A DNA stretch of 64,000 bases from Ornithodoros turicata (GCF_037126465.1 NC_088202.1:126618123-126682122); one strand, 5' to 3'. Shown: positions 49,536 to 61,805, numbered from the stretch's first letter. The notes: a model not told the origin generated them from the letters alone. Numbers and translations: made by a program.

Positions 49536-51593
49536 ACCATTGGTCGTACACTTGACCGGTGATCAAGAGGTGCATGGTCCATATCCCATCGCTGTCTGGC
49601 TTTTTCGACGACTGCCATTTTTCTATACACTGTTAATAGCCATCATGCAAGCACAACCACTTGAACCAATGGGGGACATCACGTCAGTATATAATTAAGG
49701 AAGCTCACCAGTTTAAACATGATGCTCTGGTTGCCTATAGCAGCAAGGCGACGGCATACAGGTTGCAAGTAGGATGGATTCGCGGAACACCGTTGCACTT
49801 CCTCGAAGGTTCTCCGATAAGTGAGGATGTCCGGTGCACAACTACCGCACCATGACAGTCCGAAAGTCACACTGAATTCTGTCACCAAAACTGTGCGAAC
49901 ACGGCCACCAAAGCGACTGATGCGTCGGACACACACACACACTCGCACATACAAAAAAAAAATCGTTTCCTCCTCGCTAGGGGTATAGCGTGTAGCAGGA
50001 CACGACCGCGCAAGTACAATTTTTGGGAGCTATTTTTAAGTTGCATTTTCTTTTTTTCTTCTTCCGTATAGTTATGAGGAAGCGTTTCGTATATTGCAGA
50101 AATACGAAGGAAAGATAATAGTATGTCATAAAAGTCACTCTCCCATGCCAATGTTCCTTTCTGCGTGCCGTCATAATGTGGGCCTCCCCCGTTTTGATTT
50201 ATTCGAGGTAAAAGATAGGAACGCCATTGGTCGACTGGGTGAACACAGCCGTCCAAGGAAAGCACCACCCCTCGTTCCGACAACGCAACAATGACAAAAC
50301 TTTCCATTGGAAGGTGCCTCGTAAACAAAGCGTCGCGGTCATTATGCGTGCGAGCCTAATTACTTTGGTACGCTTGAACCGATTCCCAATAAAAGCGCTT
50401 TCACATATAGAGGCATGTACACGGAGAGGTCACGACCTGTCTTCTGGCGTTGCCGCTTCTGTTCTTTCTTCTTGAATTATTTGTTTTGTTTTTTTTAATT
50501 TTTTTCTTTAGTGTTTAGGAGACGCGGCACTTACAGCTTCAAGGCAAAGGCTCATTCGTTCAGATTGCATGGCTGTACATTGCTCATGGTGCGAGGGGGC
50601 ATTGAACTCGGGTTCCTTAAACAAAGCATCGATACATGTAATAAAACATTATTCTTGGATTTGAACGATTCTTTGACATCGATGTGAACAAAGGGGCGAA
50701 TATGACACTATGCTACTATGACAGCTCTGAATTTATGGGCAGACAACAAATTTAGGTCAGAAATAGAGCTTGGCAATATAGGATGCGCGTTACACAACAT
50801 GAGGAATATAGGCGCAAGCTTACCCATTCCTTATACCGGTCATGTTGACTATGGGACGTCATGTGAAATACCGCGTAGCGCAACTTATCGTACTCTTCGT
50901 AGCTACCTGAACTGTCCTATAGCGGCTGGCTGCAAATAAGTAGCGAAGAAAAAATCCACGTTGGTTTAGGGAGGATTTTGCGCGGAAGTATATCTCGCGC
51001 ACACCACACTGTTGCGGCGGAACACCGCCTGTAAAGGGTGCACCACCTCTCTACGACCGTGGATGTGGGGGAAGCCTACTGCGCACGCGATGCAGCGATG
51101 GGGACAAATAACCATAGAACCCAACTCGCAAACCGGTAAATTTCCATTGTACACTTAACGTTTAACACACATATTATTTTTCGAGGTCAAAAAACCAGTC
51201 CGATTAATTTCCAACGTGCGAAACTTTCGGTTCGAAACGCTTCATTTTCTTTTCTGTTATTATGCGTTTACTCTAAAGGCGTTCTTTCGGCGATATCAGC
51301 TGCCTATAGCCTTTGACAGGACGCCACAAACTAATGGCGTTCTAATCGAGAGAGGGGTGGGTATAATGACATATATCATGAGAAGAGGATACAAAAAAAA
51401 AGTTTAGAATTCATTGGCTTTATTCCTTTAATGTGAGACTCGCGCTCTACATAACTATTAGGCAGGCAGTTTGAAAAACGCATATAAGACAGAGAGAGCT
51501 TATTGACACAAATATATACTTATGAAAGTTGACAATTTTGACTTCCAGGTAATCCTGCAATACAGTCCCGGCATAAAATACATTAAAAATTGC

Positions 51594-52590
51594 CACGGGT
51601 GAGTATGTATAATAATAGTATTACTGTAATGCTTTTTTGCTTATTATAATACGAGCTTGAAAAAGTATTTATATTGGTATTATAATACTCAAAAATGTGC
51701 GTTACCGATACTAGAGTATTACTGATAAGTCTGCAATACTCCTTGAATTGAATTGAATTGAATTGAATTTATTTAAACTTTACAATGCTTAATGAACAGT
51801 ACAGTTTATACAGATGGAAGACCCAGAGGGAAAAGTATCCCTTGGCCTTCACACTGACCATTGTCCCTGTATTACTTAGCTCTGCTATGCGCTGATTACA
51901 AAGTCAACCTGGACCTTCAAACCAGATTCATGTCATCGCACATTTGTATGTTACATTTTTCCCGCTGGCTTTGTCACTCTTCCTGGTGACTAAGAATTCA
52001 CAAAGCATATGGTTGAGACCATCTTTAGGTCTCAAGAAGGCTATGGTCTCTGTTAACATAACAAACCTGTAGTTTGATATCAATTAGTCGGTTATCGGAT
52101 ATTTATCGGTTTATCAATTTTAAATGAGTTACCAACCCGTCCAAGTTTTAATCATTTTCCCCTACGTTGAACTGCTAAAAAAGGGAGGCGGAAGACCTCA
52201 CGCTTCCCCACAATCCTAAACAGTAATTTTTTTTGGCGTGGTTATTCGGAGTGGAGCCTGTATTTTTAAGGTTTAACAGCAAATGTTGTTCATCTGCTCT
52301 AGTTGAACGACTTTCCTTTGCATGAAAAGTGATTAGACCGAATGGACGAGCACTTGAAAAATCCTATTGTGTAACAGCAAAGGAAATCTACGTACTGAAA
52401 TAAATGTTGCATGTGCGTTGGTATTTTCTAAAGGCAAGTTCTAAAGGAATATTTTTTTTTTCGTTTTACCAATGTATTGTAATATAGTATATTAGTATAC
52501 GTATTATGATACGTGTTTTCATCCAGTATAATGTATTATTATTGTTATTATTATTATTATTGTAAAAAATAATAATACTGCCCACCCCTG
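51594..52590. mobile_element. hAT-type element with 8-bp TSD
   Basis: Termini CACGGGTGAGTATG and CAGGGGTGGGCAGTAT (complement) are flanked by AAAATTGC (51586-51593) and AAAATTGT (52591-52598), 7 of 8 identical. Subterminal AATAATACT/AGTATTATT motifs are dense at both ends. A minus-strand LINE tail is inserted at about 51743. No transposase frame is visible. Confidence 0.8.
51743..51860 (-). repeat. LINE 3' tail with (TTCAA)n microsatellite
   Basis: On the minus strand the sequence ends in TTTAAATAAATTCAATTCAA, a poly(A) signal running into a pentamer tail. It is inserted into the hAT-type element. The left extent in the element body is approximate. Confidence 0.55.
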
Positions 52591-52641
52591 AAAATTGTAC
52601 TTCTTAAGAGTCCTAAGGGAGCAAGTCAAACCTCGTGCTGC

Positions 52642-52738
52642 TTTTTTCTTTACTAGACCTGGAGTAGCTTGTCCCGCAGTGAGCGGGCTCACATCTCCAT
52701 TTTTTTGTCTCTCCTATCATCAACATCATCATCATCAT
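52642..52738 (+). mobile_element. 97-bp retroposon with perfect 10-bp TSD and (ATC)n tail
   Basis: Flanked by CTCGTGCTGC at 52632-52641 and again at 52739-52748. The insert starts TTTTTTCTTTACTAGACC, then TGGAGTAGCTTG, a GCCCGC-type hairpin, ATCTCCATTTTTTTG, and an ATC microsatellite. No coding capacity. Confidence 0.75.
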
Positions 52739-52802
52739 CTCGTGCTGCCAACTTGCAAACAAAATATAACTGTAAAATATCGACTATTTCTGGTCACGTT
52801 AC

Positions 52803-53108
52803 GATTGCTCAGGTGCCTGTGCACGCACCAAGAAAGAAATTCGGTTCAAGCTTAAACCATTGACTAACCCTGCGGATAGCAAGCCGGCTCTTTGCCTGGC
52901 TAACCTTTCCTTGATTTTTTCTGAATAAACATATCCCCCCCCCCCCCCTGCGGATATGTAATGGCAGACCATTCCACATTTTTGACCCAAAATGAGAGAT
53001 ATAATGTGTTGAGCAGTTAGTCCTTGAAAGGAAGAGACATAAATGGGGTGGGGACATGCCAGGAGTGAAAGCTGTTCTTCTAAAATGTTCATAATCACTC
53101 TCATTCAT
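52803..53108 (-). pseudogene. CR1/L2-like LINE C-terminus
   Basis: The minus frame encodes LFLSRTNCSTHYISHFGSKM followed by WNGLPLHIRR and, after the 68-bp insertion, VSQWFKLEPNFFLGACT. The RTN...GSKMWN.LP..IR...FK order is typical of the end of CR1/L2-type ORF2. The insertion plus TSD is 78 bp, so the frame stays open. Confidence 0.65.
52878..52945 (+). mobile_element. 68-bp retroposon with perfect 10-bp TSD and poly(C) tail
   Basis: Flanked by CCCTGCGGAT at 52868-52877 and 52946-52955. The insert reads AGCAAGCCGGCTCTTTGCC, TGGCTAACCTTTCC, TTGATTTTTTCTG, then AATAAACATAT and C's (the run totals 14 including three from the TSD). Removing it and one TSD restores the minus-strand LINE frame reading HIRRVSQWFKL. 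Confidence 0.8.
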
Positions 53109-53294
53109 TTTTTTTTTTTTTTAGATTATATGAATATAGTGACAGGAGATTCGAAAAGGTATGAAACTAATCACACATGAAGCACATAACGAAGCCGCTG
53201 AAATTTGCACCGAATATGTTGGACACTGGAGCTGCCTTATCAAATTGGAATATTATTCCATTTAGTTTCGTGAGTCAAAGTTTTTTAGTTTGTT

Positions 53295-53345
53295 TTTTTC
53301 CTGTTAGCACCGCGAAGCGACTGTGGCTAGGAGTGGCGTGAGTCA
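53295..53345 (-). repeat. SINE 3' fragment
   Basis: GTTAGCACCGCGAAGCGACT on plus is the complement of the SINE 3' segment seen at 7010-7045. Confidence 0.5.
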
Positions 53346-55730
53346 AAGTGTTTATCATAAATATACTAAACATGAAAATGAAAAACTATTCGCCACATGG
53401 TTCGTTTGGTTGGAAAATATAAAAGCAAACCAGAGAATACTACGAAAAACCAGCAGCGTGTACATGAAAAGTATACAAGTTCATCATACCTCTGCGTCGT
53501 ACAAGGTTACCTGCCGCGACGTGTTTGTATAAACCCTGGACTTGGCGTTTCTTATCGGGAGGAAACTGCATTTTTGCCGTCATGTGCTGCAGAAGGTTAT
53601 CGTCTAGAACGTACATATATCTGGCAAAAGATGTACGTGCGCCTGGCCTTCTCGTCGCGACATCTTTCATGATGTCCAACACACAAATCGTAAAGCCTCA
53701 TATAATCTCCATACATAGGATACCGCAGTTAAAACTGTCTCGGCCATCCGATTACGACGTTCCAAGTGGTGGTTTATGCGATCAATAAATGATACGCTGC
53801 ATTTACCTGAAACTAATGTGTAACTAATCTCTGGAATGATATAGTGTGAGGCGTGAGACCCCTAAGTTTAACACACACTGTACGGTAGAGCAAAGCATGC
53901 GGTCATGAGCATTTTTGTGCTGGAACTTGAAGGGCAAAGCCCACAACACTATAATTCGCAGTACACTGCAACATACTGCGAAAGTACATACATATTACGT
54001 GACGCAGAATGCATCACTCGTTTAGTAGCGAAGACAACGTGACTTCTCCAAGCATCTCAGTTCTTTAGATGAGCACATCCAATTAAGGAGTAATTTCCTG
54101 TGCGCGATACCCGACAAAACCCACATGACTATAGCATTTTTCTATTGTGGTACCAGCAGTAGCATCATCAATTTTTTCGTGCTGCGATGTTCACCTATGA
54201 CCTCAAAAAGTGCCTAGCGATTGATTTATATTCACTTCGCATGCGGCGTGTAAACCGGGTTCTGGTGACCCTCACTAGGGCGCAAGTAATTCACAATCAA
54301 AGTTGTCTCGCAAAGTCACCAAGGGGTGACTAAACTAATACATTTGGCCGTAAACGTTTAAACTTCACGTAAACTTTTAAACCTAAACGCAATATACCGC
54401 ATATGAAAGATCACGTGCGTGGAGCGCATTGGAATTATTTCGTACTCCTAAGTTCCGCTGCTCACGCCGAAACGGCTTTAGTTTTCGGCCGTATACTTGC
54501 ATATGACTTGGAGTTCATGGGTGGGGACAGTGCAATATCCGCTCGCTCAACTATACACAACAAGGATTGGATTTGAAGTGAATAAATCAAGTGTATCAAA
54601 CCACCTTCCCTCTACGAGGTCTATTCACTGAAGGCACCCGCACTTGAAGGCACTATATATATGGCTTCGAAAAGGCGGACCACAGCCATGATGTATAGGT
54701 ATACACGGCGAAGTTTGGTTTTTGTTTTCATTCGCTGTTAGCGGTATAGGCATGCTATTTAGAGAACGCAGAGATTACTGGGTTGTATAGTACAAATAAT
54801 ACTCATATTGCAATAACCTAGACGCCAAATGAGCAGTGAATATACGATATACAGTGAATACGGTGAAGGTCTGAACGGTAAAGGACCGCCTGTGCAGGAC
54901 CTATATACATCATGTGGCGGATATGGCGGCAAATCCGCTGTAGCGACAGTGCCCTCCCCCCTGCGTGTGACGTCATGCCTCATGCGTATAACCCATGTGT
55001 TAGGTAACGTTAGAAAGCATACACGCGCATATGATTGCGGTATAGGTCACTCGAAGTAGGGGAAAGGGGACCACCCAAGAACAGAGCCAGTTTACAAATA
55101 CGAAATACCCCCTTTTATTCAAGCCGCGCCATGTTCGTAGGTGCGTACGACGATGCTTCACCTCGATCTCTGAACTGTGACCTGGCCGGATGTACGCAGA
55201 AATAATACCTCGCTGATAGACTTTCTTCGCATGCCGCCACAAAGTCTATACGCCTATGTTTTCTGCCCTGTACCGTAAATCATTTTCGATCGCCTGCAGC
55301 ACTTTCTTTTCGATGTTTCGTACACGTTACTTCGGCCAAGAGGGCTGTGTGGTAGCGGAGGCTCATTTTATGGAGCAACGTCGTCATGCCTGTGTAGCTT
55401 TGCGTGTGCAGCAACGATTCGATATTTCGCAATAAACATATACTGCCTTCCAAGGAAACAGCATGTTGTACTTCATAACACCATTCAAGCCCGCGTAGCG
55501 GTGCTGCACTATAAGTCGTACTTCAAGGAGATTTGCTACGAACGACGCCTAGACCAGAGGTCTCCTGGTTTTCTGTATATGACAACAAGCTGCCAAGAAC
55601 TATTATTCCATTGAAGAGTGTGGGACGTGTCAGGGCAGTACTCCAGAACGATGCCTGACAGTTGTGTTCGGAATATTTTATCTCCAACATTTAGCCTATT
55701 TAGCCTGTATTTTTAGTGAGAGAGAGAGAG
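53346..55730. other. No recognised gene
   Basis: Unassigned sequence with only short frames on both strands. Confidence 0.5.
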
Positions 55731-55734
55731 AGAG

Positions 55735-56240
55735 AGAAATGCATGATGACGATGATATGGGGATGACTTTCGCTCATTGAGCAGAATGCTACCCCATTGC
55801 TATTGGGTGAAAGTGAGAGGATGGTGATGAGGATGATGCTGACGACGCTGACAGGGTTTTGGAGAGAGTCGATCAGGCCGGTAGTTTGCAGCAATTTGAT
55901 GAAGGGTCGCAAGACGAACATCTGCTTTCGTGTGTCCCATGGTCCCAAAATGAGTCTGAGGTCAAGGGGTCGGCTGTCAATCCGCGCAAAGTCGTTTGCC
56001 AACAAGTGACGCTCCCTCCGATAAGTGGGACATGCGATGATCACATGGTCCGCGGTCGCTGGCACATACACTCCGTGCACAAGTGACTACTGGCACACCC
56101 TATCTGGTAACGGTAGTACGGCGAAAAGGCAACATTCAGCCGTAGGCGATGTAGGAGGGACTTAATGACGCGCGGTAAAGATGTTGGTAAGCGACACGAG
56201 AATGTTGGGTCTACAATTCCCAGTATGGTACTGGCCGTGA
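55735..56240 (-). pseudogene. I-type LINE 3' end
   Basis: Minus frames encode KSLLHRLRLNVAFSPYYR, a zinc-knuckle region with CTEC and DHVIIACPTYRRER, then DSRPLDLRLILGPW and a stop after LIDSL. The 3' UTR (plus: CTACCCCATTGCTATTGGG) and a GA tail at about 55719-55737 follow. 5' truncated. Confidence 0.7.
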
Positions 56241-56244
56241 CATC

Positions 56245-57774
56245 CCGACGCCATTAGTGACGCTATTTTTAGTTACGTAATTACACATATACTGAAAACT
56301 CGAGGACGGGCCACCACCAGCTGTTTGCTAATGCAGAAGCGAAAAACCGACTGTAATGTTGCCGTGTGCAAGCGGCCTGAGAAAGCAGGCACATTGTTTC
56401 CAAAGTACCCGGTATACATGCCCGGTAGATGCATTGAGACTCCTATGCTGTGTGGTTCAATCTGGTTATTGTGACGTCTAAAATGTGATATCCTGGTTTC
56501 AGTTATTTTCGTAATGGGATGTACTTCTTATTTCTCTGCCGAATAGGTTTATGTTTATTCAAAATATTCATTATGTGTGCCCACGTTTTCTCGTTCTCGA
56601 TTATTGTATAATTATGCACCGTAACATTACTTCGATGAAACTACATTTAAAAAGTTTGAAAAATCACCCCGTCATAAAAGGTCTCGTATAAAAAGCAGAC
56701 GCTTCCACTGGGATATTTCCAACACTTTTTATCTATAATCACCTATTTACTGCGGCAAAACCTCTGAACACATTGACATCAACAAATGAAGTGATGCTGA
56801 GTATGCATAAATTATGCATGCTCTTCGTTTCACTTAAATTCAACGCGTATCAATTTCTCATAATATAACAGCAGTTAGGCAATTCGTACGCAGTCAAGCA
56901 GCATGTCCTTGGAGTAAACGCAACGAAAGTCACACTTTTGCCCCCCCCCCCCCTTTTCCCCTTCCTCCCATTATAGTCCTGGCCTTAAATTTTTCCACCG
57001 TGGTAAACAACCGTGAATAATGCAGGCATGCCCTCATGCAGCAAGCACTATAGCGCCCAACAAAACAAGCGCCCGCTTTTTGTAATTTTCTCTAGTCACT
57101 GGGCTTCTGCGTCACCCAGAGAAAAAAAAACTTGGAAAATTGCCCAGAGGTTTAATTTGGACGAGAAAGCTGCGCTCCCCGCCGCGTTTTACGACGGGTC
57201 ACAAGTGGTCATGCGTGCGCATTGCCTGACGGCGGTGCTCCTCCCAGTGCTCATCAGTATTCACGGCATATGCTCATACGGCATAGTAGCAGCAACAACT
57301 CCTCGCTACCATTGGCGAGCGCTTCCCTCCTACTCACCCCTGCTCTTACGATTGGAGCTCACACGATGGCAACCGTCCAATCGCACTGAACACTACGTAA
57401 TTCTTGCTTCAAAAGTGGTTTCGCGCTTCCTGTGTATCTGAAACTTTTGGAGGAGTATAGGAGAAAATTTGGAAATAGTACGCTCAAAGTGAGCTCACCT
57501 GATAAGTGCCTGTAACCTGAATATTGTAGGTGATTATGCATGACTGCATAATCAAATGAAGATACTTGAATAATATTAATAATACATCACTATTGTATTC
57601 GATTGCTGCTGAAACTAACTTCGGCAGAGGCAGGAAAGCAAATTATGAAAATGAAATAAAAACGGGAAAAGAGGATGAAAGATTATTATTCGTTTTATAC
57701 CAACGTGCATGAGATTGGAAGTCGTGTCTTATTTTCACCTCGTTGGGCAAAGCAGAAGACACGTGCGGGACAAG
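56245..57774. other. No recognised gene
   Basis: A+T-rich. A C-run lies at 56941-56954. The 142-codon plus frame at 57013-57441 has no motif I know. Confidence 0.45.
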
Positions 57775-58482
57775 ATGGCCGACAACGAGGTGAGCGCGCA
57801 CATCGAAGAGCGAATTATCATGAAGTTTCTCGTGAATGAAGGCGTAAAGTCACCTGAAATTCACAGAAGACTTCAGGCTCAGTATGGCCACGATACACTT
57901 AGCCGCAGCAAAGCGTTTGAGTGGGGCAAACGGTCTCGAGACGGCCGTACATCAGTGCAGGACGATCCCTGCCGGGGTGGCTCAGAGCCCAGTGTCAGAG
58001 TTCCCGAGAGCATCGAAGTTGTGGAGCGCCTGATCCTCAAGGACCGACGGATAACATGTCTCGGTATCAATAGTGCATATAATGCGATCAATAGTGCATA
58101 TTATGGCCAGGTTCTCAGGGATGTGCATAAGGCGCTGAAGCAAAAGCGGCCGGGCCTCATCACCAAAGGAGTCCTCCTCCTACAGGACAATGCACGCCCG
58201 CATACCGCGCATCTCACGACACGCACCTTACAGGAACTTCGCTGAAAGTTGCTGCCACATCCCCCTTACAGTCCAGACCTCGCCCCCAGCGATTTCCATC
58301 TCTTCGGGCCACTGAAAGCGTTCCTTGGGGGCCGCCACTTCAGCTGCGACGACGAGGTCAAGGATGCGGTCCGATCATGGCTGCTACACGCCGGTAAGTA
58401 TTTCTACGCTGCTGGCATCCAAGCCCTCGTGAAACGCTGGGACAAGTGCATTAGTGCAGCTGGAGATTACGCTGAAAAATGA
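57775..58482 (+). pseudogene. Mariner transposase, deleted and nonsense-mutated
   Basis: Starts MADNEVSAHIEERIIMKFLV with the helix-turn-helix region (VKSPEIHRRLQAQYG, SKAFEWGKR) characteristic of mariner. The second catalytic Asp is in LLLQDNARPHTA and the third in SPDLAPSDFHLF, the D34D spacing. The block holding the first catalytic Asp (normally in a DETW-like motif) is missing. About 235 codons remain of the usual ~345, and a TGA at 58243-58245 breaks the frame where a Trp is expected. At the deletion junction ATCAATAGTGCATATWATG is repeated in tandem (58066-58104). Confidence 0.85.
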
Positions 58483-58562
58483 AACTAATTTCTCGCCTGT
58501 AAGTTCATTTTACTCTTGCGAAAAATGAAAAGTCCCGGTTTGACTTGAACACCCCTCGTATA
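58483..58562 (+). repeat. Mariner 3' end and terminal inverted repeat
   Basis: Ends AGTCCCGGTTTGACTTGAAC followed by ACCCCTCGTA and TA. No matching left terminus was found within 300 bases of the ATG, so the 5' end is lost. Confidence 0.65.
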
Positions 58563-59880
58563 TGCTCTGACGGCGAGTGGGGCAAGTTGCCACTTCATTT
58601 GTGGCATCACTAGGGCGCAGTATGGTTAGTATGAGATATTAAATTATGAGGTCATGAGCATCAGTTCACAAAGGCATAAAAGTCATAATATGGGTCCTGT
58701 TCCACTGAAGAGTGCAGGGGAGGGCAGCGTCCCTTGAAACCCCATGAGAAGAAGCGCGCGTGACGTTGCTGGACGATATCACGCCAGGGACCTATATACA
58801 GCACCGATGCCAATATGAACGGTGCCACAGTGAAGTTATTGACTCCTATATTGTTTCTCTCTTGCATTACAATACGGATCAGTTCATGATCACACGCAGG
58901 ATCGATACCCAGCTGCCAACACAGCACTGTAGGGGCGCATACTACACAGTTGTCGACCTATTCCGAACTCGCTTGGCTGCGCGGACCTAACAATACGTGA
59001 TCAGCTCTTGATAATTATATCGAACGTAATCGTCCATCATCATCAAACGTTTTAGTGAAGTCCACTTTTCACTATCTTTTGGAAACCTCACATACATGTA
59101 AGGTGATTTCCGAAAGTACCAAGACGTGCTCCGTCTTCGAGCCAGCATCTTCCAGTACCAGATAGAATAAACGAATACTAAAGCATTGTGATTTTATAAT
59201 AACCTAAATATAAGTGTTTTCTCTGCAGTTGTTTTGAATGCGCGTGTCTACTCTGATATACAGTGAACGGACAGTGAATACATGATTCCAGCGAAAGTGC
59301 AGGTTATGCGTATACGCTGTAAACCATAGACACGCGAGCGTTCCACATTCTACCACATTACCCACGTGCTCATATACTCACGCAGTAGAGTGACCCCTCC
59401 TTTATGTCTCCAATAAATAGGTGCGCACCAACGATAACTGCAGACATAATATTGAAGGAGGTCAAAGTAATACGCCTTGGACCGCCATAAAATGGTCGTC
59501 CGTTGTCGGACATGAAGTCATACGTCATCCTTTATGGGCGGTTGTGTACGGAGAGTCTATACATGGAAATATCATTACGCCGATAAGGTCGCTGCGCAGC
59601 GAGGATGCATCAGAGTGCTCCGAAAGAGTGTACGTTGTCGTCGAATCGGAACAACGTAAAACTTCACGTGCAACGAAATAAAGAAAACGGAGAGCGAGAG
59701 GTAATAATATCAGAAATAAAATATCGGAGAGTGACCGCTACGTCAGGAAAGCGTCGGGAACCTGTGATTTGCATGTAGCGATTTTTAAGAGCCCAGGAGT
59801 TTCGCATTATTGTTGTGCGGTATCGCCACACTCGTGTTTGAAACATTGATATATCAACACACTGATATATGCAAAGTAAC
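58563..59880. other. No recognised gene
   Basis: Unassigned; only short open frames. Confidence 0.5.
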
Positions 59881-60049
59881 GAGTGATGGGCAAAGCATCT
59901 CGCAACTGTACTTAAATCAAAGTATACCAAGTACCAGGCACCATTTTGGGACTAAGTATGCAGTACAAAACATCCATAAAAGTATAAAGCATATATAGGC
60001 ACAGTACTTTGAAGTACTCAACAAGTACATTGCAAATTTTCATCACTTC
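59881..60049. mobile_element. Short hAT-like MITE with AAGTAC motifs
   Basis: Starts GAGTGATGGGCAAAG and ends CATCACTTC, with repeated AAGTAC/GTACTT between. No 8-bp duplication confirmed. Confidence 0.4.
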
Positions 60050-60611
60050 ACGTTTCGCAGTTTGGTGGCTGCAATAAGTAAAATTAGTATAAGTAATAAG
60101 TAAGATAAGTCTATAATTAGCTGGCCCGGGAGTTCATGCAATATGCATATTTTTAGAGTGGGTTCTAACAGATATCCTAGCGTTTTTCTACATACAACGA
60201 CACCGATCTACAATGTTTCGTGTGGCACATCATTGCATATTTCGACATATTTCTTCCTGTCATGTAATATGATGGGTGCATATTATGCCATATTTCGGCG
60301 CCATTTGAATGAATTTTTTTACTTTGCCCTTCCCTTTATTTTGCTCACGTTATTTCAAAAGGGAAGTCATCGATCCTAACCTGTGTTCCAGATATACGCA
60401 TCTATGTTAAACGCTCCTTTTAGGCTGCTTCGTGCTACCCTGTCAGTAGATTTGACTAGCACCACTAACACCCAGAACCAACTTTTGAAGACAGAACGCG
60501 CGACACGTATAGTCAGCGAGTAGAAGCTGTCGTTGGTAAAAATAAGGGAATCAAAGTATTGAAGACTGTGAGCGCCGTTCTCGAAGGCAATGGACAGCGC
60601 AATGGAGAAAC

Positions 60612-60765
60612 GTCTGCAGAGATGGGCAATAACTACTTTTTGTAGTTTAACTACAACTACTAACTACCTCTTGAAATTGTAGTTTAACTACTAGAGCAAC
60701 TACATCATAGCACCGATAGTTAAAACTACTTTGTAACTACTGGGACGTATAGTTTAATACATTTT
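60612..60765. mobile_element. Isolated hAT left end with AACTACTA motifs
   Basis: CAGAGATGGGCAATAACTAC is a typical hAT terminus, followed by eight or more GTAGTT/AACTAC motifs. No matching right end before the LINE at 61.1 kb. Confidence 0.5.
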
Positions 60766-61289
60766 CAACCACCTTGGCGTTTTGTGCGCGGTGTCCAGCC
60801 TAAAGAACACCGACGGTTTAAACAGGATGGTTTCGTTAGCGAGCATCGTCGGAACATGCCTGTTCCCTGATATACCGAGCAATACCGAGTCACAACATTT
60901 TCTTCGACATCTTCGACAACGAAGATCATTTCCGCATCAGTGCTGCGGACGTTAAATTTTAACGCCTCCGTTCCATCTGTCATCGTGCTGCAATACTTTT
61001 TCGTATAAAACAGCACTACTATAGGAAGCCTGTAGAGTCCGGGTTATTGTCTATCGCCACCTGGTATACGTCTTGCACACTGGTCCTAAGGCGTTCCATA
61101 ACAGACGATGACCGTCAGCTGGTCCTCAGACCGTCTGCTGCTTACTGAACTGTATTGTGTGGCGTCAGTGACGACTGCCGCCAATCGGGATCTGTCACTC
61201 CTGCAAACAACGATGGGCCCATGGACCGCGACTTCAGTCTGCGTGAATTGGAAGAAGCGATACGTGCTTGCGAGCACCGCTTTTCCACC

Positions 61290-61375
61290 GGGGGGGGGGG
61301 GGGGGGTATATTTATTAGACGAAAAGGAAAAAAAAAACGGGGAAAGGTCAGCCAAACGGGACGTCGGCTCGTCGG
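61290..61375 (-). mobile_element. Ultra-short retroposon copy inside a LINE RT
   Basis: On plus: 17 G, TATATTTATTAGACG, an A-rich run, GGGGAAAGGTCAGCCAAACG, CGTCGGCTCGTCGG. On the minus strand this is the same core as 52878-52945, with an AATAAATATA then poly(C) tail. It splits the LINE frame between RFST and GLDGIVYKA; ACCGG occurs at both edges. Confidence 0.7.
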
Positions 61376-61694
61376 ACCGGGTCTCGATGGGATCGTCTAT
61401 AAAGCGACCGCCATTCTTGGATCTTTAGCTCGGAACAATCTGTTGGACCAGTTTAATAGAAGTTGGTAAGATGGAGGTGCTCCGAGACTCCTGGAAGACG
61501 TCACAAGCAGTATACCTATTCTGAAGCCTGGAAAGTCTCCAAAAGAGTTGGGATCCTTCCGCCCAGTCAGTTTAACCATCTGTCTTTGCAGGGTTATGGA
61601 GCACATTACCTTAATCGCATATGCTACATAGCCTCCTTCCCGATTCCATGGCAGGTTTCAGGGAGTATCGTTATGCAATGGATTGCATATTAGA

Positions 61695-61805
61695 TTTGGT
61701 GTGGTGGATGGGTGGTGACGAAAAACCGGCTTGCCGTTGTTGGCCTCACGTATGTGGGCTGCGTCACGACTGTAGCCAGGATGAGATGAGATGGTATGAT
61801 AACAG
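61695..61805 (+). repeat. Repeat fragment inside the LINE RT
   Basis: CTTGCCGTTGTTGGCCTCA and TGCGTCACGACTGT resemble 36680-36710. It lies between two RT blocks and interrupts them. Family uncertain. Confidence 0.4.

Noticed and set aside
56941..56954. C-run as another retroposon tail
   Set aside because: Preceded by CTTTTG rather than the ATAAATATA tail signal; no core nearby.
60765..61016. 83-codon minus frame near the LINE
   Set aside because: No recognisable domain; no splice or start evidence.
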